This document shows positions 31,930 to 62,121 of a stretch of 64,000 nucleotides of DNA, piece after piece. This stretch comes from Telmatactis stephensoni (taxonomy: Eukaryota; Cnidaria; Anthozoa; Actiniaria; Isophelliidae), in contig JALIZF010001746.1 in assembly GCA_029948255.1 (NCBI GenBank), forward strand, positions 578,001 through 642,000. Direction: 5' to 3'. The position numbers and the translations under genes were made by a program. How positions within the stretch are numbered: the first letter of the stretch is position 1; each line of letters starts with the position of its first letter. Under the pieces are notes generated by a model. The model saw only the letters and a list, made by a program, of their open reading frames with translations, made no database searches and was not told where the DNA came from.

Positions 31930-34560
31930 ATTATATTATTATGTATTTATATTCAGTTGAGTACTCTTAATAAGCAGCATTCACACGAACAAGACGATGC
32001 GGTTTTAGTAAATATACCACATGATTCAATCAGTTGTTACTTATGAGTGTACTATTATATCAGTATATTATCATATATAACTTATACCCTATAGTTCCGA
32101 AGAATCGGCATTGCTCACAGTTTCTCTTCCGTCATCCTAGTAGATAATGTAAGACATGAATTGAAATTATAATTATTTCTAGAGCTTGGCGGCTAAGTTT
32201 ATTATAAATATATTTTGACCCGAGATCATGCATAGCACTTCCAAGAACTGAAACCGGAAGAAACCTGCCATTTTGTCCTGTTGAATGCTAATTTTTGCGT
32301 TTTTTTTGTAATTTTAATATATGTTGAATTTATAAGTCGTTCATCTTATTGGTTAAAACAAGAAAAATTGTTTTAACACATATCTTTATAGTTTTTATCT
32401 ACTGAATGATTTCCTTTAGAGATAACTCTTCTGATCTGAGTGCCTATCACCCATATTTTTTATGCTCAAACTCAGTTCTTGTTGGCAAGCATCAAGATAG
32501 GGAAGATGTTTTTATCCTGTTTTTCCTAGACCCATATTTTCTCAGATATAAGGGTTTCAAATATCAAAATGCAAATTTGATGACGTAAAAGGAGTCATCA
32601 TTTATTATACAAAAACAAGATTATTTAAGATACTTGAATTTTTCCATTTGTAAATTATTTTCATTGGTAAAACCTGTTGTTTAGTGAAAACTCCAGCTAT
32701 CAAACTGAAGACCCTTTTTAACTCGTGTATACGCGTAGCGTAGAAACGAGTTATTGTAGTCACCCGAATATGCCAGCTGAGTTGAATGCATTCCTCGAAA
32801 GGGATTATGGGTCAGCTATTTTAGTTAGCATTTCCAGTTCCTAATCTGATTGAAATCTGATTTGAGAAAGTGAAATAGTTCGTGGTTTTCATAAAAAGAC
32901 ATTTTGTGATATTACCAGTTGAAAACCTATTTTTGTATATCAATATCAACTAATGGTACATCATGCCCACGTTGCAGCATAAGCAAAAGTCCTAAACACA
33001 AGCAAATTTATCCATTTTGAACTAAAGCTTAACTCAGTTTGCTGAAATTAAACTACGGTAAGATCAGCTTCCATACAAATAGCTTTGAAAAAATAAACGA
33101 TTTATAAATCATCTCTTTAGAAATAACATCGCCAAAATAAGAACTTATTTCTACATAATGAGTTTTCTTTTCGTTACCTTGAAACGCTGACTAGATTTTC
33201 TCAAAAACGGTCTTCTTGATGCATGCTCTGACTCTCGTAAAAACGCAGGAATCAGCCAAGAGAAGACGTCGCTTACATCCTTGGAAACGCTTAGAGTTTC
33301 TTAACATGATGATCAGTAGTTTCGATAGCCATTTCTTTGTTTGAAATTGTGGACTTCGAGTGCCTCGGTTTCACATTTAAAGTAAAATTCTGCTCAAGAC
33401 TGTACCTCCTCGGCTCGCCAACCACAAACATCCACAGTCACAAACTTAGTGTTGTTTACTCCTCGAAACTCCTCCAAACTTGCTTTTCCATTCAAAGAGA
33501 ACATCATATTAGCAAAGAGATCGGCAAATTGAAGCAATGGTGTAATTTTCTGTCGTATTTCTTTACGTTTAGTTGGAAACAAACTCACAAGTTGAAGGAC
33601 TTTGGCTGAGCGTTTTGTCAAAAGAAATGCTTTTTCGCGCCACTCGACAGCGCGTCCGCTAACAGAAAAGGCGCGAATTTCTCGTATTTTTTTATTTGAC
33701 TCGGAAATATTTTAGTGAAACTCTCTATTATGTCTTCTATAATAGCAAAATGGTTTTACAACATTCTAGAAAATGAGGCATTCGTATTTATCCATTATCT
33801 TGGTAGGTATGAAGCCAAGTATTACAAAGAAATGCTAATCAAAATAGCATTTCAAATCCTCGATTCTGATTGGTTGACCTTGGGATTGTTGAGAAGGTCA
33901 ACTCAGCTGGTGCAAATGTGCCACTCGCTCGCTCATAAAGGTGTTAGCAGATCGATATCTAAACGGCGACCGATGTAGCACGAAGTAATCACGAAGTATT
34001 TACCGTAAGTTTTCGGATCGTTAATATACGTCGATCGCTAAAGAATTCTTTGATAGAATAGCACTGAAATATATATACATAGGGCCGGGATTAAAGTTTT
34101 TAAAAAACATAATTACTTCTCCAGCTGCAAAGATGTGAGGATTTTCACGCACATGTCAGATTCGGGTGTGCTTCGGTATTTCATCGGTTTGTCCTCGTTA
34201 AAAGTCACTTGGTGTTATTGTCGAACGTAAAGCAACCCTAGCCTCCTCCGCAGGCAACTCCTTTTATCTCTTGGGCTTCCTGTTGCATTTATTTACCACA
34301 GGAAATCCAATAGAAAGGAGTAGCTTGCGCGGAGGAGGGTAAAGCAACCCAAAGCTAACAAGCCGCCGCCATTGCTTAAAACTACGTGACTAAAATTTAT
34401 TGTAATCGATCGACTATACACTGTGAGACGCATATTGTATCAAATACTTTAGATACTGACTGTAATGGAATTATATTTATCATTCGTTTGATCTAAAGCT
34501 TCAAATACAGTAGACAATGCAGAATCTTTGACTGGTATAGCGTTCAAATCCCGCCAAAAA
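31930..34560. other. Gene-free interval
   Basis: Several unsupported open frames on both strands (for example 33337-33609 and 33715-33978 plus). A perfect short inverted pair AACTCGTGTATACGCG..CGTAGAAACGAGTT occurs near 32720-32754. No splice-supported exon was found. Confidence 0.4.
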
Positions 34561-34569
34561 TCAATTTTT

Positions 34570-34760
34570 CACTTCAACATTCAACTTCATTCTCCGCAAC
34601 ATTGAAGTTTAGCATCGCAACTTTAATTTCAAAACTTCATCCCTCAACATTCAACTTCAATTTATCGACATTTAAGTTAACTTCGCAATTTTCAATACCT
34701 CATTCATCAACCTTCAACTTCATTTATCAACACTTTAGCTCTCAACTTTCAAATTATCGT
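34570..34760. repeat. Degenerate tandem repeat, TTCAACTT words
   Basis: Repeated variants of CAACATTCAACTTCA and CTTCATTTATCAACA over about 190 bp, too diverged for a fixed period. Confidence 0.6.
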
Positions 34761-34968
34761 TCTCCAAACATGTTCATATTTGTAAAGTTGGAAGTTGAGC
34801 ATCGTGTTGCGTACCATCACCGCCAAAAAAGTATCGAATGTTTGTGTGACGTAATCACTACACAGGAAACCCGGCTTTGTTGTTACAAATTTTTCATGGG
34901 GTACTAGCTGGTAGTAGCGATTAGAGGTATATTGAGTTATCGCTGGGAACCGTATTTTTGAAAGATAT

Positions 34969-35188
34969 CAATCAGGGTCCCCTATACCTTTTGCGTGAAA
35001 CGTGAATGGCTGATTTATTTTGACGTGAAAATTTGATTTAAGGTCTAAAATCTTTTTACGTCCACCTGAAAGCAACTTTTGATTTTTTTGTGAACGTGAA
35101 AGAGATTTTTTAATTATCCGTGACGCGTGAAACGACAAAATATTTTTGCGTGATTTCATTTTGCAAAGGGGTATAGGGAACCCTGATC
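34969..35188. mobile_element. MITE upstream of TRIM gene
   Basis: Termini TCAGGGTCCCCTATACC (left) and GGTATAGGGAACCCTGA (right) are inverted copies. Flanks ATATCAA and TCAAC share only part, so the duplication length is unclear. The interior has repeated GCGTGAAACG words. It ends about 165 bp before the ATG at 35353 and so may overlap that gene's promoter. Confidence 0.6.
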
Positions 35189-35352
35189 AACAGTATCAGG
35201 TTTGACCAGCAGATTCAGAGTGTTTTTGATGTCACATATTAATTGCTGCTGGCTTAACCACGGTTTCCCTATAAAACAGTAGTCTCCTTCGCAGTGAGTA
35301 AAGAATATAGCTACAAATGTTTTTTCCCCTTTTACATGTCAAGTAGCATGCA

Positions 35353-37161
35353 ATGGCCACAAGTTTGTCACAACGCATAGAAGATCTGGTCACGTGTCCA
35401 ATCTGCTGTGAGCAGTACCAGGACCCACGCGTTCTTCCATGTTTACATACATATTGCAAAGGTTGTCTGGAAAGACTTTTGGCAGAAAAAACGGAGATAT
35501 CGTGTCCTGAATGTCGTAGGACTGTACAGGTAAAAGTACTTGTAGTCCGTACTTAATCTTATTATGCAGTTATGGGCTGAACCCAGAACGAAACAGAGTT
35601 TGTTCTCTGTTTAGGGTTTGGGTTTACTAGTTTTCCTTCCTGAGAGGGTAGGAACACCACAAAAGGTTTTACCGACCAATCGATAGTGAGCTCTGTAACG
35701 TAGTAAGCCATGTCAGATACACATGTACACCTTCATCTTCATGGTCGGCTGTAGCTGTAATTACAGAGGCAGTACCTTCTCCTCAACTTAGTATTTAAGG
35801 ATCTTGATCGAGTGTTGCTCCTTCCGGGAAATCGAACCCCGACCTTCGTTCCACGTGAATACCGGCGCTCATCCAACTGAGCCAACCGGGCGGCGGTGAA
35901 GAACAGACAAGTCGATAAACGTCCTTTATTTGCTTTACTTTTATTGTAGATACGGGATATCAATGAGCTCAAGAAGGATTTTAAAATCAACAACCTGACA
36001 TCACTGCTCGAAGGAGAGAAAGCAAAGACCATTACCAAGTCACCATCACAATGTGGAAAGCACAAAGAATTGTTAAAGCTTTACTGTGAAGCATGTGAAC
36101 AACTGATTTGTTGTGAGTGTGCTGTTGTGGGCCACAAAACTCACAAGTTCAACTTTTTTGACGAAATTGTTAAAAAGCGTAAAACACAATTGACAGAGGG
36201 AATTAAGACAGCTAATGGCATGAAGGAGAACGTCCAAGCTGTTTTAGACGAAATGTGTCAAATTCTCATTCTAAAAGGTGTAATGGAGGAGAATATTTTA
36301 GACGAACAGCAATATGAACTTGTTCAGCTGCATTTAGCCAGGTTGGAAAGTGCTATTGAGTTCACGACAAATTTGTTAACTCACGGCAGTGACAGGGAAA
36401 TTGTTTCATCTTCCAAAGAAGTTCTTTCTGAGATATCACATTTGTCAGAAAAAACCCTTATCGGCAATAATGTTAAACGCACGGAAAAGGCAGAGGACAT
36501 GATCATGAAACCATCTATTTCAACACAGAGACAGCAAATCTATTTACAAATGGCGGGAGATAAAAATAATTTGGCCAAATCAAATGCTTGTTCAGACGTC
36601 CCCAGTCGGACACACTTTACAACGGATAAACCATGGGAATTGGAAGGCATTGCAAAGAAGGTGCATCCCCGGCGACCCATTTCTTTTCCAGCCGCAAATG
36701 TTACAAAATCCAAGGAAGAAATTAAATCAGTTTGTGAAATCATGACGGGAGAACTGAACATAAGAATTAAAGGAACGGGATATAAAAGTCCTGATCCAGA
36801 AGTCTTACGCCTTCAAAAAAACCTGGCAGTTCCTAATGCAGTATTTAAGGACTCTCAACCAAGAATTCCTCCAAGAACTCTACCGAAGCCGAAGAATAAG
36901 ATACGAAACGAAGAAGAAATGAACCGTATTTCGACTACAGACAGCGTTGTCACACAACAAATTTATCCAGTAGCTTTAAGCTCTCAAGGAAAGATGCTGG
37001 AAGAATTGCGAGCAGCAATTAATAAACCTAGAAATACACCTAGGGCAGTAGTGGTGAGTGAAAAGGGACATGAAAAAACAGAGACGAAATCCTCCTCTGT
37101 TAAGGAGGCTACAAGCGTCGCCGAGTTGAGAGAAAGATTCGATAAAATCGGATTTTCGTAG
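35353..37161 (+). CDS. TRIM-type RING/B-box/coiled-coil protein
   Basis: Two exons, 35353-35529 (donor CAG/GTAAAA) and 35950-37161 (acceptor TTGTAG), give an intact 462-aa protein. RING in residues 15-54 (CPICCEQYQDPRVLPC, LHTYCKGC, CPEC). B-box 2 with C94, H97, C105, C108, C113, C116, H121, H124. The coiled coil is shorter than in the 17561-19046 paralogue. A conserved linker (LTHGSDREIVSSSKE) precedes about 270 residues of basic, Ser/Pro/Lys-rich, probably disordered sequence, ending VAELRERFDKIGFS. No SPRY or NHL. Likely an E3 ubiquitin ligase with a lineage-specific tail. The intron/exon split after RING residue VQ is identical in all three local copies, so they are duplicates. Confidence 0.9.
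35740..35893 (-). repeat. tRNA-derived SINE in TRIM intron
   Basis: Minus strand: GCCCGGTTGGCTCAGTTGGA (A box within a D-arm-like segment), then GGGGTTCGATTTCCCGG (B box/T-arm) about 50 nt later, followed by unrelated body sequence. The well-kept pol III promoter and non-tRNA 3' body indicate a SINE and not a functional tRNA gene. The 3' limit is uncertain. Confidence 0.7.
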
Positions 37162-37391
37162 ATTCACCTGTCTTTATTTTCATCAAAGATAGTTTCTATC
37201 GCGAGCAGCTGAGTTAACTACACAAGTTTTATTACATTAAATTGCCATTATTTGACTTTTTTCATAATTATCTTTAAAACTTTTGCCACATGTTTTTGTA
37301 CCATTATTCAATATTTTAATAATTAAACCATACTCCGGGAACATTCTGAATACACCTAAGATGCAATCAATCATGACACCGAAAAGTTTGC

Positions 37392-38322
37392 CTACTTTTT
37401 CACTGTGGTAAATGCAATATAGCACAAGAAACTCAAAAAGATAGGACCAATGTAAACCATAAGCTTCAACCAAATGGAGATCTGTGCTTTGGGTCTACCA
37501 TTTCTTTTGACATGACTGTCATTTGTATGACTGCTGTCCACAACATCTGCAGGCTCTTGAAGCTGTTTGTTGTCGCAATTAACTTGTAAATAATCGTGCA
37601 AGCTTTGAATAAGTATAGACAATGCAATAAACTTTTGTTCTTCTTGTTTATCATTGTGATTCCCTTTTCTTTCCATGCGTTCTTCAATAGCCGTCTTTAA
37701 TTCTACCAACTTAGAAGTAAGATTGTTGTGAAGATGAGAATCAATGGGGGATTCTCCGGGCACCCAAGGTACTTGGTCATCCGGGCATGGCGTGGAATCA
37801 CCCATGATAGCGGGCTTCTCGAAACTGTCATCCTCTTTATCTAAGGAATAGAGTAAGATTATAAGTTATATAAGGGAGGAAGGGAGGGAGGGAGGGAGGG
37901 AGGGAGGGAGGGAGGGAGGGAGGGAGGGAGGGAGGGAGGGAGGGAGGGAGGGAGGGAGGGAGGGAGGGAGGGAGGGATGCAGTTAATTCGATCTAGTACG
38001 TCCTAGTACTAGTAGTTTTACCTTCTATTTGATCCTCATATTTCTTTGCGAGTGTTTTAAGTTCCTTCTCCATACAAGAAACTTTCATTCGCTCACGTAA
38101 TAGTTGATTGGAGAGTTTGTCGACCTCTTTTTGCAGTTTCTCGTTGCGCGCTCGTTCGACATCGCGCTCCTTTCGTAGCTGATTCGCTCTTCCACCGGTT
38201 TCCATACATGTTATCTCGCATTCTGATAATCGTTTTGACAATCTTCGTGCACATTCGTCTGGAGTTTCAGTATGTTCCGTTGTCTTTGCCATGACAATGT
38301 CAGTCTTATTTAGGGCATTCAT
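37392..38322 (-). CDS. Coiled-coil protein with C-terminal membrane anchor
   Basis: Exons 38022-38322 (ATG at 38322, MNALNKTDIV) and 37392-37840 join in phase for 249 aa. The frame is also open upstream to an acceptor-like TTTTAG at 38335, so an earlier exon may exist. Residues about 20-100 form a charged coiled coil (RKERDVERARNEKLQKEVDK). The second exon has a helical stretch (SKLVELKTAIEERMERK) and ends with one hydrophobic segment, WLKLMVYIGPIFLSFLCYIAF minus its last residue, followed by only TTVKK. One membrane segment at the extreme C-terminus with no signal peptide suggests a tail-anchored protein facing the cytosol. No family recognised. A (GGGA)n microsatellite fills much of the intron. 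Confidence 0.7.
37873..37977. repeat. (AGGG)n microsatellite
   Basis: About 26 copies of GGGA/AGGG without interruption, in the intron of the coiled-coil gene. On the transcribed strand this is CCCT. Confidence 0.95.
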
Positions 38323-39192
38323 GTTATCAGTCAGCTAAAATTTAAATGAATTAATGTAAAAAATGTTAATTATTCCATTTGAACTGGAATCTCTTCTTAA
38401 CTTTGTGCATGTGATGTGTACTTAAAAGCTAAACCGGATTTGGATTTTTAATTCACGATCTTAATGTAACTGAAAGAGTACGTCCTTTGTCAATTTTTCG
38501 TAGCAGGAGTGGTTAATTTCAACCACGCTAACTTGGGATTTCTATGCGATTGGAATATTTTCGCAAGAGGGTGTTTTCCATTTTGCACCAATATGGCAAA
38601 ATGATGATGAACGCACGCATACAATACATTCGTAATTGATGAGTTTAACTACTTGATATTTGTTAGCTTATAACTATAACAAGAAGCACTTCAGTTTTTT
38701 AACTAATAAAACTGGTTTCTAGTGCAGAATGTAATTGTTTACCTTAAGTTAAAACACCTGTGGAACACTACGTGCCAAGTTTTGAAGAAATCGAAAATTG
38801 ATACCAGTGTATAACAAGTTTGGTTCCTTAAGGGAGGGCTTCACAATGTCTTATACAACTGCGATTTCGGTAATTTCGTAGCAACGAGAACTTGTGCCAA
38901 TGAAAGCAGACACTTCAATCATTGTCCCGATGCATAAACAAACACTCAGACAGGCGGGTGGCCAAAACTGGTACTCAGTCAGTACCTGCTAAATTAAAAA
39001 ACAATTGCAGGTACTTAGGAACTGAATTGATGAACTTGCTCTAGTTGCATGAGAACTAGCTAAAATGAAAATAAAACAAAATCCGTTGAAAAACCTACTC
39101 TCACCTAATGGATTGGACACATCACTAAACCTCTCTAAACCGACGGACATCCAGCCCCTTTCTACCCAAATCATATATTAACTGTACATTTA

Positions 39193-39270
39193 AACTCCCT
39201 CTAAGACGAACACCTTTCTAAGATGGACACCTGTTCACAGTCCCGATGATGTTCTATTTAGAGGGAGTTC
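39193..39270. mobile_element. Short MITE
   Basis: Exact 12-bp inverted ends AACTCCCTCTAA/TTAGAGGGAGTT; the interior contains CTAAGATGGACACC. Confidence 0.6.
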
Positions 39271-39277
39271 ACTGCAT

Positions 39278-39415
39278 ATCATTTTATCTCGCACCATAAA
39301 AAATACAGCCAATCAGAAAGCAGGAAAGCGGTATTCAACTGTCTCTTCCCATGACACATTGCGGTAATTGCCGTGTATTTTCTATGGTGTAGGATAAGAT
39401 AGTTATACACTAGTT
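39278..39415. mobile_element. MITE, about 138 bp
   Basis: Ends ATTTTATCTCGCACCATAAA and TTTCTATGGTGTAGGATAAG pair with two or three mismatches; CCAATCAGAAAG inside. Confidence 0.5.
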
Positions 39416-40657
39416 TCTCGCGGCATACCGTGGATATCCCACTCGTCATTTGTATTTCATAATTGTATAACTAGTATATTCACCCTGGGAATGAAAATGA
39501 ATAAATGGATCGTGAAACCTCGATCCGACATGCACTTTGAACCCAAGAAAAGACAACTTTCTTTGGAAGGATTTCTGGTTTAATATTTAACCTTGTAACC
39601 AACTTTATTCCTCCTTTAGCTACCTCACACCGCTTTTCCTAAAAAGTAATTTCTTTCACCTTGCTTTTGTTATTATAGCATACTTAATAGAAGAAAATAA
39701 ATCCTGTCATGGGAATTAGGCAATAACACTGAAATGAAAAAGATGGCGGAGCCACGGAAAACGTCCATAATCCTTTGCGCTCTCAAACTGCCATCAAAGG
39801 ATCATGGCTATATTTTTGGTTGTCCACCGTCCTTTTGGTCAGCATTGCTTTACAAACTGAATGTAGAATTTGTAGTTATCTTACTGGGTCCAGCTGTCCA
39901 TAGACTGGGCCCTCGCAAATAATTAATAAAAGCTTTTAGTGGATTTCCTGACCACAGAGTATCTAAATGAATTATAAAGTCCACGTCTAATGGATTTAAA
40001 AAGTCCAACTCTTGTCACAAGAACAGTGTTTTCTTGTCTTGCAAACCACACTGCACTACAAAGGGTATAAACGAAAAACTGAATTTAGACGAACCGAAAA
40101 TATCATCAACATGTCGCAAATCCAGCGGTCATCGATGCGACATACGTCTTTCGCTGGTAACATACATAAAACTTTATAATTGATATGTCAGTAGAGGAGA
40201 TTTAAGTACGAGTAGCATACACAAACTTCACGAGCGCATCAGTATCCCACAGGTGTGGCAAAAGAGCAGTGAGTGATACATTAATGTGTTTGTTACTTGT
40301 GTTATGCTTGCCACCAGTAAAGCAGTACATTACTGAGTCTGTGTATGTTACTTGTGTTTATGCTTATGTCACTATAGTGAAAAGACAAGCACTGCTAATG
40401 AGCAGTATATCACTGAGTCTGTGCATGTTGTTTAGGTTTATACTTGTCACCAGTGAAAGACAAGCAACCAACGCCAATAGCAGCATTAGCATTGATGCAT
40501 TATAATGTTAGCATTGATTAGGATCAATTGTCATTCTCAGTCATTCTGACACCCAATAAAAGCAAAGGACTGAAATAATGATAGCGTTTCCTAAGAGACC
40601 CATCTGAGTACCCTTCTGTCTGTCCCTGAGATTATTACAGCTAACTATTTCTACAGT

Positions 40658-58895
<18,238 letters not shown>

Positions 58896-61850
58896 CTTGG
58901 CAGGATTTGTGATGATATTCAGGCGTTTAAACTACGATCAAGTGTTCGATATGGTGATCCAACCCTGAAACCCGCCAAAGTCGCGATTGAATCACGCGGC
59001 ACTGGAGGACCCTGGGAGAAACTCTAAAACCCGCGTGGAACAATGGACGCGGGATCGTGGGAATATTAATATTATAGTGCTAATTTAGTGATTATTGTCT
59101 TGAATGAATATGATAAAACATAATAAATTTGAATGAAAGGTAAATAACATTACTAGAATATTGGTTTATTTTTGGGTGGACTTTTATGGTTGTCGAAGCT
59201 AGAAAAGGTCTTGACATTTCTGACAAAAAAATCGCACCTACAATGACACCTGTTGCCTCCAAACTGTTGTGTTTATTTCAAGAGTTCTTCGAATCTATGT
59301 CGAAAATTTTCCTTTTTCGAATACAATATTGAATACAATGATTCTTTCACAATTTATATTTGGCTCGATTTGAATAATTTTACAATTTTTCAAATTACCT
59401 TTTAGAACGTATGTGCGTAATAACCACAATTCTGAAATCAATAATGTCACTTAATGCTTATGGCGTTGTTTGCAAAATCACTTAGGAAGAATCAAATTGA
59501 CTAATGCTCGATTTTCAAGAGGACGATTTTGATGGAAAAAACAACTTTTTTTTTCAATTAAAAGCTAAGGCGAAAATCAAAATATAAAAAAGATGAGAAA
59601 ATAATAAACTTCATTTCAGAATGAATTTGTAAATTGTGGCTTCTCTTATGCTGCGTTTTTTCTTCTATCCTTGTTCCCTAGGAAATAAACAAATAAATAA
59701 AGGGAAAAAGAAAGAAAGTATAAACGTCATAGGAATGATAATTTTAGGTTTTGAGTGACCATAACTTCAGGATTGACATTTAGATGGCTTCTTTCAAAAT
59801 ACGTCCTGTTGCCTTTATAGGTGTTATTTTATGTAGGGAAATACCAGTAAAAACAGATTAATTCAAGGCTTGTCAGTAAATTGTACTCAAATTCTGGCCG
59901 TTCAAAGACATCATGCTGCTAGATTATGATAATTTGTGGCCGACAATCTTAAGAGTGCAGATTGTACTGAAGCTGTAAGAAAATAATTTATGATAATCTA
60001 GTCAACAGACATGCATCTGCCTGTAATTTTTTATTATCAAAAGACGCGTTTAAATATTTATCAGTCAACTGCCAATTTATGATCATATTTTGAACAATAA
60101 AAGCATGACTTTGAATTGTGAACTTTTTTTTGAAGAAAGATGAATCTTTTTGGCTGTAGGTTTATATTTATAGGGATGTGAAGCTTTCGTGAACAAAACC
60201 AAAGCGTTTAGTTTTGGCTTTTGAGGGCCACGCCTTGCTAAGGGAGATATAGATCATCATTATTTATACATGTCTTTGTTCGTATTCAGATTTCTCATGC
60301 GATATAAAAGCATCTTTCTATTTAAACTCTATTGGGAATTTCTATTTTCAATCAATCTAGTGCTCATAATAATTACATTGCCTCAGATATCTTTGCCCAG
60401 TCAGTACAAGATATATAATAACGACCCTACGCGCACTTGTTTGCAGTGCGCACTTTGTTCGTATCGGTCGTTCATCAGTTTCAACTACAGCAAATCGAAA
60501 CACGATTCAAACTATTGGACGTTCAATTCATTAGTTCCCAATAACATACAAGTAAAATGAAATACAAGCCTTCTAATCTTATGGATTTTTAATATGATTT
60601 TAATGTATTTGCTCTTGATCTTCGCGTTTTTAGGATTTTTCATGATGATGCACTCGATTGTTGATGTTAATAAAATTCCGTAGTCTAAACACAGCGTAAG
60701 TAATTAGGTCAAGGACTAGCTCGTTTTTGAAACATTCGTCTGTTCAGATAAGAGTTTTATTATTATTATCATGATTTTTTTTCAAAGCATCATTTCGATT
60801 AGAAAGCGCGTGCGCTCATCTCTGATGATCGTCTATTCGAGAATTTGCGTCACGTGACAATGACGTTGCTAACAATTGTAATTGCTAAAAATGGTATTTT
60901 TGCGCGCGCCATTTAAAACACTGATTGTCCGTTGCAAAGACAAGTTCTTGACGCTGAAGTCGTACTGCAAAAGCGGGTAAGTTAACAACAAATCCGGCTT
61001 GACAATGGTTCTAAAATCTTAAGGTCGTGCGAATCTAGAAGTTTCGATTTTCGAGTGAAACTTAACGCAGTACCATGAAAGGAATTAACATAAAACATTT
61101 TCAAAAGCTACTTTACATACATATTGCAAAGAGCTGGAAAGGACCCTGGAATGTTTCTAATTTGAAATATTCTAGAATTATGTTTATTTGTAGATTACTT
61201 AAAGCTTCAGTGTACGGGAGAGGAAAAAAGTAACCGCAGCTAGTTCAACTAAATGTTCACAAACTGCAACATATAGCAATAAAGTGTTTGAACATGCGCA
61301 GATGCCGTCAATTGTTAGTAACCGCATGGGCCCGCAGAAATTGGCCACGCTGTTTCGGACGCCCTGCCATATATTTATTTGTGCATGTAAACAATTTCAT
61401 GGCGAAGTTAATAAAATAAAATAAAAATAAAATAAAATGAATGCAAGTCACTCCAATGCAAATTTCAGACTAGACGTAAATCCTAAACTTCACAAATTGT
61501 TTCATTGTTTTCGTTGTCTTTCAACGGGACATCATGTCTGACTAGCCGACCTATGTTTACTGACCGCCCCTAGGAAATTCAGGAAGATGAGACGAGCCTG
61601 TCCTGTTGACAGATAAATGGTCTGAATATCTTCTCAGCACTATATAGTCTGGTTTTATTTTTGTCTGTGCTTTGCTACACATAAATACGTGTACATATTT
61701 AAGGCATCGTAGAAACTATAAGATAGTTCCCATATTTACGTTGAACGTCCCATGTTGCAAGCGAATCATAATCTCTTCGAGGCCGCTCTGCGCGCTCTTA
61801 TGATTAAAATGTTTCCATGAATATTAATTCTCTTTTTCCATATAATCTAT
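58896..61850. other. Intergenic interval upstream of the dihydropyrimidinase gene
   Basis: 58900-59060 is GC-richer than its surroundings and is the likely promoter and 5' UTR of the dihydropyrimidinase gene (minus strand). The rest is A+T-rich without supported exons. CGTCACGTGACAATGACG at 60848 contains an E-box-like palindrome, perhaps linked to the plus-strand gene at 62122. A 20-bp match to the TRIM RING exon is at 61114. Confidence 0.45.
61114..61150 (+). pseudogene. Possible fossil of a TRIM RING exon
   Basis: TTTACATACATATTGCAAAG matches the TRIM RING exons exactly over 20 nt (codons for LHTYCK), followed by AGCTGGAAAGGAC, which fits the next codons after a small deletion. Only about 35 nt are recognisable, so chance similarity or a converted fragment cannot be excluded. 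Confidence 0.3.
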
Positions 61851-61853
61851 AAA

Positions 61854-61973
61854 TAGATGCCCACGTCAAAATGTGGCGAAAGCAACAGTCACGCCACTCG
61901 ACTTCGTCTTCTGGCGTTTTTTATTATTTTTTTATTTTTGTACTCACACATTTTGACGTCATCTGTGCATCTA
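61854..61973. mobile_element. MITE, about 120 bp
   Basis: Ends TAGATGCCCACGTCAAAATG and CATTTTGACGTCATCTGTGC with TA-rich middle. A half copy in inverted orientation to its left arm lies at 62299-62350, on the other side of the first exon of the gene at 62122. Confidence 0.65.
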
Positions 61974-62121
61974 TTAGAGTATAGACGCATGAGTAAATGA
62001 AATTTATTTGTTAAATAATAGCCAAAACCGCCAACATATTCTTGAGATTGACCATAGATAACACACAATGTATAACTTATATTTTGTTGTTTTAGTGTGC
62101 GTACTGTATTTAATATAAATC

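Larger units (their letters stand above)
38340..40650. other. Gene-free interval with two MITEs
   Basis: No exon chain found. 39193-39270 is a small element with ends AACTCCCTCTAA and TTAGAGGGAGTT. 39278-39415 has ends ATCATTTTATCTCGCACCAT and ATGGTGTAGGATAAGATAGT. The plus-strand frame 39734-39922 shows no domain. Confidence 0.5.

Noticed and set aside
33337..33978. Plus-strand frames of 90 and 87 codons
   Set aside because: No recognisable motif; part of the sequence resembles the repeat at 31020 in inverted orientation.
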